Positions 34,336-43,876 of a stretch of DNA of 64,000 bases are shown here, in pieces. The DNA comes from Rhodotorula mucilaginosa (taxonomy: Eukaryota > Basidiomycota > Microbotryomycetes > Sporidiobolales > Sporidiobolaceae). The notes beneath the pieces were generated by a model. It did not search any database. It was not told the DNA's origin and was given only the letters and a program-made list of their open reading frames with translations. The position numbers and the translations under genes are program-made. Position 1 is the first letter of the stretch. Every line of letters begins with the position of its first letter. The DNA is taken from contig CP137875.1 in the NCBI GenBank assembly GCA_034406715.1, positions 124,001-188,000 on the forward strand. The letters are read 5' to 3'.

Positions 34336-35328
34336 ATGAGCACTGAGCAGGCGAGGCTGAGCGAAAGGGACGCTTTGCTCCGGCAGACGGAGACGATTCA
34401 CGTCTCGAAGCAGGATGTCCAGGTGAGTTGATGTAGGACTCGTGTGTTTGCGTTGACTACGAGGTTGACTTGGTGCTTCTCGTGCTGGCAGGAGGGCTAC
34501 GATGTTGATCTACTCGACTTGCAGCCACGCGGGCTCGGCTCGAACAGCCCGTCCGCGCCGGCGATGACAATCTTGCCCGTACCAGCTCGTCCCGACCTGT
34601 CGCATCTTCCCTCGTCCCCCTCGGCATCTATCGAGACAATCATGACCGAGCCGGTCTCGCCTTTGCCGGCGTCGTCGTCGTCGCAATTCGTCACTGCTCT
34701 TCCCTCCCCGGCCCTGTCGGATGGTCAATCGTCGCCTCGCCGCGTTCATCTGAGTCGCCCAGCTTCTAATCACCCGAGGAATGCTGCGCAGTCGTATGCA
34801 GCGCGCGCCCGCGCAGCGGAAATCGCGCACGAGGCGAGAAACAAAGAGGACCGTCCGGCCGGGAAGTGGTGGGCCTTCTGGAAGCCCACCGGAGGCAGCG
34901 GTACCGGCGCCGTCTACAGCGAGATGAAGCCGGAAGGGGACCACCACGCCGAGGAGGACGACAACGAGAAAGAGCGGCACGACTACTCCGAACCGGAACC
35001 CGTCGTGGGGTCAGCAAGGAACCGCCTGTGTTGCGGTGTCGAGCGCCGCATGTGGATGTGGATCGGCGCGCTCGTCCTCGTTTGTATACTCATCGGCGTG
35101 GCAGTCGGAGTCGGCGTCGGCGTTGGTCTCAAAAATCAAGACGGAGACGGCGAGCCGGAAGCGGACACCGCCGTCCGTCCGCCTCTGCTCGGAGGGCAGA
35201 CCTCGGCGATGACGCCGTCATTCTCGACTGTCACCGAGGCGGAATCCTCGGCGGCGGCTATCGAATCCTCAATCTCCTGCGGTCGAGTCTTCGGTCGCAG
35301 CCGTCGAGCAGACCTTCTCAGTTGTTGA
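34336..35328 (+). CDS. Single-pass membrane protein with EGYDV motif (member 2)
   Basis: Exons 34336-34422 and 34492-35328, 307 aa. The N-terminus (ALLRQTETIHVSKQDVQ, then EGYDVDLLDLQPRG) aligns with the gene at 18835 (FLAQTAGIPLTEQDRQ, then EGYDVELLNARPRG). A Ser/Pro-rich cytosolic part, a basic-Trp patch (GKWWAFWKP) and one membrane span (MWIGALVLVCILIGVAVGVG) follow, ending in VGVGL as in member 1. The outer tail is acidic Ser/Thr-rich. The frame stops at 35,328, but the next frame stays open to 35,476 with similar composition (STFSPLEPDPLPTSTED, PEAPTEAAS). A one-base length difference near 35,270 may therefore have cut the tail. Function unknown. Confidence 0.75.
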
Positions 35329-35694
35329 GTCGACCTTTTCTCCATTAGAACCGGATCCGCTTCCGACCTCGACTGAAGACCCGTGGGCGCCAACGGACGT
35401 CGCGTCCCCCGAGGCGCCGACTGAGGCGGCCTCCCCGGAGGTGCCGACTCAAGACGAGCCTGCGGAGGGGTGGTGAGGGTCAGGTACGGCGGCTGTCGAT
35501 GAATCTGGTCCGCACCGTAGCTTGCATGGATGTAAAGAGTCTCCAGTAACTTCCTCGCGTCCGGACCGACCGGCTTGTTTCGAGAGAGTGTGGCTTCTCA
35601 TCGTCGAGGACGAGCTGTCGCGCTGTGCTTTGTTCTCTCGCGGCACGCAGAATACTGTGTAAGCAAGTTTGTTTTCCACAACATTGCAGTATAT
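35329..35694. other. 3' flank, partly open in another frame
   Basis: 35,329-35,476 keeps coding-like Pro/Glu/Thr-rich composition in the +1 frame of the preceding gene. The rest is the tail-to-tail spacer to the beta-barrel gene. Confidence 0.5.
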
Positions 35695-37023
35695 CTAATC
35701 TACAAATGACCAACTGATATCGAACTGCAAACTGTACGACTCAGTTCTAGTCCTATGGAAGGCCAGCAAAGTGCCAAACAGCGAACGCACCATTCCTTCG
35801 TCTCGCGTTCCGAGTTTGTCATAGGCGCCGGTGCTCAAGTCTATATAGCTATCTCCCTCACAGCTGCAACGGACAAAGACGTTGGCGTCAGTCCTTGAGC
35901 TTCCAGGAACTGGAGGAAACCTGCGCAGGAATCTTGACGCGCCCGCAATCGGCTGCATGCGTACTTACCTCGGACATTCGTCGGCTACCGTGACCACGAT
36001 TTGGCCGCCTTTGCCGCTTGTCCGAGTAATCTGGATCTTTCTGCCGCAATGTTTGCCCTTGGCGTACATCTTGGTTTGCAGGGCACAGATCAAAGCTTCG
36101 TCGGGATTGACGTCGCCGCATGCTGTGTGTGCCATCTCGTCAAATCGACAGTGTATCGCGTCAGAACGTGCGGCGTTCAAACCGCTCTCACCTCCTGGGT
36201 TCCCGTTTTGCTGCACGTGAAAGGGGCCTCAAGGTAAAGAAATGTCGAAACGGCAGCACAGCCTTGAACCTCGGACTCACGGAGTAGAACGTAGATTTTC
36301 CCGTATAGGTTTGACCATAGCCCTTGCTGCTAGTCGGAGCAGCTTGCGTAGTGGACTTTGCCTGTTGTGACGGAGAAAGGCTTGTTTGTTGGGTGCTTGA
36401 GCTTCCGGCGCCGCCGGTCTGCGCTGGGCTTTCGCTAGCAGTCTTGGAAACGTCTTGGATGGTTGTTGTCGTGTCCAACGTGAGTCCCGAGGTCACATGA
36501 TTGGTCGTTTCAGCCGCACTCATCGTCGCCGGAAGCGCCGTCGTCGCAGGCACGGCAGTTGCGGACGCCGTGCTCGCCGTCAAGCTCCCAGTACCGGAAT
36601 CAGAATCGTAGAAGAGATAGTACGCCAGTACGCCAATCCCCAGTATGCCAACGGCGATACCTGTGGCGTGGTCGATAAGCAAGTACGTTCTAACACGGGC
36701 CGAGATTGACGACGTACCAACCCACACCTCCCAGTTTATTCTTGACGAGCGTACGGAAGCCGGGCCGGGTCGACGCTTGCTCGTGTGGTCACTGGTATTA
36801 GTATCGGAGTCTGTTGCGGAAGACGAACCCGAAGAGTCGACAGCTCGATGATGAGCCTGATGGTCAAGAGAAAGCAGAGTGGCAAACCGTGAGCGCTGGT
36901 TTCATCGACTCTTCGAAGCGCGGGGAAGCTTACCTTGGCAAACGAATAGAGCTGTCTTCTACCTGCCGCCCTACGAGAGCGACCTCTGACAAGCCGTGAT
37001 GCAGGTCCCACCGCTGCGCTCAT
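35695..37023 (-). CDS. Membrane-anchored double-psi beta-barrel (expansin/RlpA-like) protein
   Basis: 294 aa. Exons 37023-36934, 36856-36718, 36660-36281, 36210-36192 (19 nt), 36122-35969, 35863-35791 and 35724-35695. A basic cytosolic N-terminus is followed by one span (TGIAVGILGIGVLAYYLFYD), a Ser/Thr stalk and a C-terminal DPBB domain: GKSTFYSQNGNPGACGD, MYAKGKHCGRKIQI, VTVADECPSCEG, YIDLSTGAYDKLGT. The last piece is FDISWSFVD. Such domains (cerato-platanin/expansin-like, barwin) bind or loosen wall polysaccharide; here it should face the wall as a type II protein. The 19-nt exon encodes the conserved QNGNPG turn. Confidence 0.88.
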
Positions 37024-37112
37024 TCCCGGCGATCCTCGCAGACGTGCCTGAGCGACAAGTCTGAGGGAAGGTGGATGACTGCCGCTCCAATCAGGACGCA
37101 CAAGGCCCACAT
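37020..37112 (-). promoter_or_regulatory. uORF overlapping the beta-barrel gene start
   Basis: A 30-codon ORF (MWALCVLIGAAVIHLPS...) ends in a TGA that overlaps the main ATG by two bases (ATGA at 37023-37020). Stop-start overlap of this kind permits reinitiation in fungi. Leader status is inferred. Confidence 0.45.
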
Positions 37113-37463
37113 GCGCTCCGGTCTAAGCAGAAACCGGGAAGTGCTGTATCAGGGGCGGCGACTACAGGTGGAGCTTCGGGTTGTCCGCGGATTCGTCGGC
37201 TAGCGCACGGTCCTCCGATTTTAACGCAGGTCTACGGTGACCGGTGACCTCAGGCCGTGTGACAGTATCAGCACCGGAATCGGGAGATGCAGCTCAAGCA
37301 GCGATACAGGCAGTGACGATGCGGTGAACTGGAACGAAGGCCGCAAACTGATATGGAGATAATGCGAAGTGAGTGATACAATTGGATGCGAGTGGCTAGA
37401 TAGGATATGGTGATAGTTGGGTAATCGGTGAACAACAGAGGAGAGAGAGGAGAGAAATACAGA
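37024..37463. other. Head-to-tail intergenic region
   Basis: Upstream region of the beta-barrel gene and 3' flank of the ALO gene. No gene apart from the uORF. Confidence 0.5.
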
Positions 37464-39784
37464 TCATGCCCGCTCCTTCCAGCGGCGACCTTGCTGTGCC
37501 ATCTGAGCTGGCGGAACCTCGCCGAGCAAGTGCCGCTTGACGTACTCGTTCGCGAGGATTTGTTCAGGATCGACACGCTCGCGCACGGCGAGGAAGTCGT
37601 CAAAGCGCGGGTAGAGCTTGCGCAGGTCGGCAGGCGTCAGAGTATGGGTCTTGGCCCAGTGAGGCTTGCCGGAGAAGAGCGAAAACAGGATCGAGGAGAA
37701 TCGAGCAAAGTGGTCGCGGTAGGGCACGGGGAGATTGAAAGGCCTGCACGTTGTGACGTTAGACCATCAGCGATCGTTCCAGCCTGGGCGCGACCTCCGC
37801 TTGAAACAGACTGACCTGTACTGGATCGCTCCGAGGTAGCATCCCGGTCCCGAGCCGGTCGGACTGAGCCACGCCTCGTCCTTGGCAGCGTATCGGATTT
37901 CGACGGGGAAGTGCGCGCGGAGGGGGTATCCAGGCTTGGCGAGTTCGTGGGTATGCCACCGGTGCAGCTCGTTGAGCGCAGCGCCAGTCGCCTCGTACGG
38001 GATGCAGGATTCGTAGGTATATTGCGGGCTGTGATCCGAAGATTGTCAGCTCTTGTAATGGAATCGGACGCCCGAGAACACGCGATCACGTACAAGCCAC
38101 AGTCGTAGTTGAAAATGTTTACCCCCCAGTCGACGCGGTAGGACGGCTCCTTCTCGAGGATCGGCCACAGGAGGTTGGCCGCCTTGGCGCGCCGTCCAAC
38201 CGAACCCGCCTCGTGCTTCTCCTCCTCAGCAAGTACAGAGCCCGGCAGCTCGATCTCCGAAGAAGGAGACTCAGGGCGGACTGGCGCTGAGGCCCCGGTC
38301 GGCGATTGGGTGGCAGGGGTGTAAGGCGGAGTGAGCACGTCGGCGGGCTGCTTGAGCTTGCCGTGTTCGGACTCGTCTGCGACCTTCTCGAGGGTTGCAT
38401 CGATTTGCGGGAGAGTGCTCGGGTTGACGGGACGGAAGGGGAGGTTGGAGATAGCCGATTCGCCGACAAGCGACGACGAGTCGCCGTCCGAGTCCTCGGA
38501 TTCATCTTCCTTGTCCCCCGCAGGCATCCTCGCCTTCTGGTCCAGCTCCGATATCCGAGGCCAGGGTCCGCCGGTCGCGCTGCCGCTGAGCCTTGCCCAA
38601 ACGCCGGCGAAGAACTCGCGCCATCGCACGGGTCCAGGTTGCTCCCGGAACGTCCACATGAACCACGCGTGGTACGGAAGGAGAGAAGGGAAGTAGCGTG
38701 CGGCGGAGAGGACGATGGCGTGGATGTGCTTGGCGAGGACGACATTCTGGAGGTACGAGACGACGGCGGAAGGTCGGGGCGTGACAGCCTACGCGGAGGG
38801 CATTCACTCGCGTCAGCTACCCGACATCGGCACGAAGAATAAGTCGCCAACATACCTTGTCGGTCCGGTTCAGCCTGCTGATCTTGACCCGCGCGACTTG
38901 GGGATACCACCAGCACCGGACGTGCTCGGAGCTCTCTGCGATTTCCTGCCACCGTGCCGTGAACTCGTCGAAGCGCATCGTGAACAGCTCCTCCTCGAGC
39001 TTGAAAGCTCTCTCGGCGCGCATACCGACGCCGACGACGATGCCGACCGCGCCGAGGCCGCACAGCGCCGAGTAGAACAAGTCGGGATCCTGGTCGGCTT
39101 GCCGCGAGACGCGCACGACGGGGGCGTTCGGAAGTGGGAGGACGATGTCGAGGAAGGTGGCGTAGGTCGAGATGGACGAGTAGACGACTCCGGAGCCGTG
39201 CGTCGAGGTCGACAAGGCGCCGGCGAGGGTTTGGTCCGAGATGGAGCCGAGGGACGAGAGGGCCAAGTCACCGCGTTCAAGTATGATCGGGTGCAGGTTG
39301 CGCAGGAGGATGCCGCCCTCGGCGTGAAAAGTCATGGCGTCCCCGTCGACCTGTGTCAGCGAGAAAGGAATTGCCGGAAGAGAAAGATCGCCGCGGTCAG
39401 CCAGCAAGTTTGGCGAGAGATCGCGGCGGACGCGTGCACGCGAGGGTGATCGGACTGCGCGGGACGTACAGCGATGACCTTGTCGAGTCCTTTGAGGTCG
39501 AGAATGTAGCCTCCGGTGCAGACGATGTCGCTCGGCGAGTGGCCAGCGCCCGCGGCCCGGATTGTCCTCTTCTGCCTCCGCGCGAGTTCGACGGCGTAGC
39601 GCACTTGCTGGACCGAGGTCGGGCGGAACACGGCCGTGGCATCGGATCTGAACGTCGTCGCCCAGTTGCGGAACGTGAGCGCCTTGCCGGACTTTGTCGT
39701 GACGGGATCGAGCAGCTGTTCGAGATCGCCGACCGAGAGGTGGTCCAGCGGTTCCGAGGCGGGTGGCGCGCGGATGATTGCCAT
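37464..39784 (-). CDS. ALO1: D-arabinono-1,4-lactone oxidase
   Basis: 665 aa. Exons 39784-39470, 39350-38856, 38788-38094, 38028-37816 and 37743-37464. It makes D-erythroascorbate, the fungal ascorbate analogue, from D-arabinono-lactone at the mitochondrial outer membrane in yeast. The VAO-type FAD domain shows AAGAGHSPSDIVCT with His82 as the likely flavin-linkage residue, then STHGSG, then the ALO C-terminal domain (CGFPQYTYESCIP, ending KPHWAKTHTL and FDDFLAVRERVDPEQI). Yeast Alo1 is 526 aa. The excess here is mainly a disordered acidic/Pro-rich insert of about 100 residues (starting MPAGDKEDESEDSDGD) in the middle of the catalytic domain. Family assignment is firm; the insert is unusual. 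Confidence 0.92.
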
Positions 39785-40175
39785 TGCTGCTGGCGTACTG
39801 ACAAAGGCCCGCTATAGTCCGAGTCCGATCGTGTGGTCGGTGTGCGTTGTGGCGTGAAGAAGGGAAAAAGTCCAGCTGCAGGAGAGAATGACAACAGATT
39901 TCTCACGTGCAGATCGCCACCGCTGCGCCTGATCACGATCTTTTTTGACCTGATGACGTGGCGCACAAGGTTAGTTAGGGTTAGAGGTGAAATTCGGGCT
40001 TTTTCTATTGCGGAATAGTCGCTCGCAAATCAACATTGGCCGAGTTGACATTCCCCGGTCGCCCGTCCCGCTCTCAGCTGCAGCTGCAGCTGCACACGCG
40101 CTGAGGGCCCGAGGACCACCGAAGAGGACGCCAGAGAGCACCTCGCATCGACAGGCCGCTCACTCCGACTCTGCG
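39785..40175. other. Divergent promoter, ALO / Tbf1-like
   Basis: It holds the telobox at 39,969-39,986 and a (CAGCTG)n run at about 40,074-40,094. No gene is seen. Confidence 0.6.
39969..39986 (+). promoter_or_regulatory. Telobox (TTAGGGTTAG)
   Basis: GGTTAGTTAGGGTTAGAG contains TTAGGGTT, the known binding core of Tbf1/TRF telobox-Myb proteins (ARCCCTAA on the other strand). It lies about 190 bp before the ATG of a gene encoding just such a protein. Confidence 0.6.
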
Positions 40176-43100
40176 ATGGCGTCCAACGCCGCCAGACCGT
40201 CGATCAACCAACCAAACAACAACAACCAGGCGAGGCGAGGACTGCAGCCAGCGTCAGCTGCACCGCGCCGGACTGCGGCCACGTCGACTACGGGGGGTCA
40301 CACTTCAGGCGGGCTATTTGCCCACGCGGGACAGCGCGCTCAGACGTCGCCGAGGAGGACGCCGCGTGCCTCGCTCTCCGTCTCATCTGCTGCCGCCGCT
40401 GCACCCGGCACGCGCCGTACTGTGGCAGCGCCGCTCACGCCGTCACTCTCAAACGCCCAACTCAAGGCTCACCAACTCGTTCGAACTCCCGCGAGCCGGC
40501 GTCGGGAGCGGATCGCCACGAGCGCCGCCGGAAGAGGAGGAGCAAGCGCCGCCGTGGCAGGAACCGCCTCCAAGTCCAGGTGGCGAGCCAGTCTCGCCGG
40601 CGTCCCCGGTCCGGAAGCGGCAGCGAAACTCGCAGAACGGCACGAAGTCGTCCGCGTCACGGCGAGCGACGCCCTCGAGGAACTGCTCGAAGTCGGACTC
40701 GACGCCGCCGGCGAGGAGAACGGCTCCTATGCGATCAGCGAAAAGACGCAGAGTCTCGTAACTGTGTTCCAAGGTGGGAGCTGGCAATGTTCCCGAGTCT
40801 TGCGAACCCTTCCTAAACTCTGTTGTCGCTTGTGCAGGCTCAAAGAGCAAATACTTGTCCGACGCGCCTTTCCTCGAGACGGGCGCCATCGCGCACGTTC
40901 TCCCGCAAGAAGCCAACGACCCCAATTCGCGCCTGAACGCCCTCGTCCGCATCTGCAACCTGACGACGTTCATGCATCTCGTCCTGTCGGCGGCGCCCGA
41001 TCCCGGAACCGGCGTTTCGACGCACGACGGTCTCAACAAGCTCCGTCAAGCGGCAGACGCAATGCTCCGGCACGTCAAGCCTCCTCAGGACCCCATCAAC
41101 GACGCCACCCTCAAACTCCTGGTCGATCTCAAGTGCCAAGTACGTCGAGCGTGCTGGCGCCAGAAAGCCTCTTCCTTCGAACGCTGACATGTTCCCCCCT
41201 CCAGATGTATATCGCTGCCGCCTCGCTCGCCCGCGGCCAGGTAGACGCGACCCCATACTTCTCTGCGCCGCTCTCTTCGCACCTGCCGCATGCTGCTTCG
41301 ATCGCCATGACGGATCGCAGCGCCAGCGCAAAATTCGCGAGCATGCAGAGCCACGCGCTGAACACGATCACCGAGACGGGAGGCGACTGGGTCGTACTCC
41401 GAACCAAGTGGACCTGGTCCGCCACCGTAACGGACACTCGCAACTGGGTCGAGGGCATCGTGCTCAACAGCGGGCTCGGCCTCGGCACTCCGTTGGCAAA
41501 CGATCTCGAGCAGGATGCTGAGCGCGAAGACTCGCCCGTGTCTGAGGACCGCGAATCGCCAGCCGGAGGCGATCCGTTCGGAACGCCAACGGCCGCTTTT
41601 ACGGGAGGACCGAGCCAGCAAGCGGCTGCGATCGCAGCGGCGGCAGATGCGCCCGAGGCGCCGACGAACGAAGAGGACGCGGAGAGCGACTTCCTTGTCG
41701 TCGAAGAGGTCGAACAGCTTGAGGTTGTGCAGGTGGCTGAGGAAATCGAAGAGGACGCCGACGCCGACGAGGACGAGGACGACGATAGCGTTTCGCGGAG
41801 ATCGGCGAATGCGAGTGGGCGGAACTCGGCTGAGGGAAGCGATGACCAGCTGGCCGGTGCGGATGAGAGGCAAAGTTCGGAGGTGCAACTTGGTCTCTCG
41901 GTACACCCCTCCCCCTCTGGACAAGAGGAGGAAGCCTCGTCTCGGGCCCGCGGCGACGAGTCCCCTGCCTCGGACGACGCTTCCCTCGACGACGCTGCCG
42001 AAGCGTGAGTTTCCCTTGACACGCCCCTGCTGAAGGATGGTCTGACTGAACGAACAATTGCATTCGCAGCGCGCAAGTCGAGTCGTTCCTCCAGCTCTTT
42101 ACAGAGCTGCGCCCGGAAGAAAGCCTCGGCGATGTCTCGACAGGACTGGGCGTGGCTGCTCGTCACTCCCCGTATGAAGTTTCTTCTGTCTCACCGTGGT
42201 TGACAACGACTAACCAAGATCTTCTTTTGCAGTCTGCCCGGTGCTGCTGCGGACCATGTGCATCAGGCGGATGCCGTCGAAAGCGAATTGGAGGATGAGT
42301 GAGTCGGCTGCCTGACCGACCCGGCATTCACACAACGGCTGCTCACCTACTCTTGCGCTTCGCAGGGGCCCGGGTACGCTCGAAGGCGAGCTGTTTCAGA
42401 TGTTGGGCGAACACGGAGACGACGAAACCATGACGGCAAATGCGATTCGCGACGGTTTGGCTGCGGGCGCTGCTACGACGACCGCTCCTGCGCAAGGCAC
42501 TTTGCGCTTCAATGCCGCGAATCAGCTCTATAGGGATGCTGCTCCTAAGTCGTGCGTCATTCGGCGTCCGTGCCCCGGATGCACGTACTCACGCAGTATC
42601 TCTCTCCTACAGGAAAAGCGCTTTCTTCGACAATCGACAACCAGGCGAGAAGATCCAATTCGACTCGCAGTCGATCGGAGGGGAGGATGAGCAGCCCGTA
42701 GCCGGCCCAAGTGGCGCGAACCGCAGACGCCGAAGGCGAAGCGCGAGCTCAGAGCAGCGTTCGCCTGAGCAGTTCCGAGGTCGCGAGGAGCGCCTTGCGT
42801 CTCCCTTGCCGTCGCGACGCGTTCTTGAGAACGAAGACGACGACGACGACGATGCGCCTCGACCGGCTCCGGCTGCTGTACCCCTGCACGATACGCAGGC
42901 TTTCGAGGCGGATCATTATGCGGACGAATTTGGCGGTGGCTTCGACGAGGCCGGCGGATCCGACCGAAGCGAGATCGCAGTCGCACACCACGCGAACCGT
43001 GCGCGAGATGGGGGCGCGTCCAAGGCACGGCAGCGGGCTGCGCCAGGCGCAAAACGTCGCGGGACCAGCGCAGCCAAGCAACCCTCGGCGCAAGTCAAAC

Positions 43101-43815
43101 GGGCTGCGGCATTCGCGGGGAGTCTCGCTGCCGGAGCTCCTGCTTCGTCACGAAAAGCGACCGCCGCTCGGCGTTCCGACTCTCCAACATCAGATTTCGA
43201 CTCCCTCAGTTCCTCCGACGGCGACACGAGCGTCGACAGCCGGCGTCAAATTCGTCGCCCTTCTACCCAAAAGCACCGGGAAGCACCGAATCGGAAACGC
43301 CAACGAGTCGATCGATTTGTTTTGAGCAGCGACGACGAACCTGTGGAGCGCGACAGAAGCCAGTCAAAGCGGCAGCGGCGGATCGATCCTCCGCGAGCGG
43401 CTGGCTCCGGCAACATCTACTTCCAGGATCGGAATCAGCCAGGAGCCCGCATTGATTGGACTCCCGAGGAAACGCGCCTGCTGCACCAGTACCTCAGGGA
43501 GTATGGATGTGACTGGAAGAGGATGATGGAGCGCTCGGGCCCGCACGGCACCGAGGACCAAACCTTCCGAAACCGCACCAACGTGAGCCTCAAGGACAAG
43601 GCGGTTAACGAGAAGCTTTGGCTGCTAAAACATGGTCACGAAGTCCCCGGGTACTTCGCTGGCGGTGAGTGCTGCTTCTTGCGTCGATACGGATTGTTCA
43701 ATGATTGCTGACAGCCCGGCCGGCGCGTCCTTCAACTACAGTACATGTTCCCGCCAGCAAGCTGCCCAGAGTCCAGCCGCAGCTTCGTGCGATCGAGACT
43801 GACGAGTCGGAGTAG
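40176..43815 (+). CDS. Tbf1/TRF-like telobox-Myb protein
   Basis: About 1,059 aa. Exons 40176-40773, 40838-41139, 41205-42004, 42070-42171, 42233-42298, 42366-42551, 42613-43664 and 43742-43815. The C-terminal Myb domain (about residues 965-1034) reads IDWTPEETRLLHQYLREYG, DWKRMMERSGPHG, RNRTNVSLKDKAVNEKLWLL. It matches the telobox-Myb of yeast Tbf1 (GPGG, NRT.V.LKDKARN.K), which binds TTAGGG. The helical N-terminal half (SKYLSDAPFLETGAIAHVLP, LNALVRICNLTTFMHLVLSA) fits a TRF-homology dimerisation region. Between them are acidic and basic disordered stretches. A telomeric or promoter-binding nuclear role is inferred. An acceptor at 43,714 would add nine residues but lies too close to the CTGAC branch. 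Confidence 0.85.
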
Positions 43816-43876
43816 ATCACAACCGCTCGCCTCCTCATATTTGGAATTCTTGCATTGCGTTTTCGATTACTCGGAA

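Noticed and set aside
43665-43714. 50-nt intron ending at 43,714 in the Tbf1-like gene
   Set aside because: The acceptor would touch the CTGAC branch site; the AG at 43,741 keeps the same frame with normal spacing.
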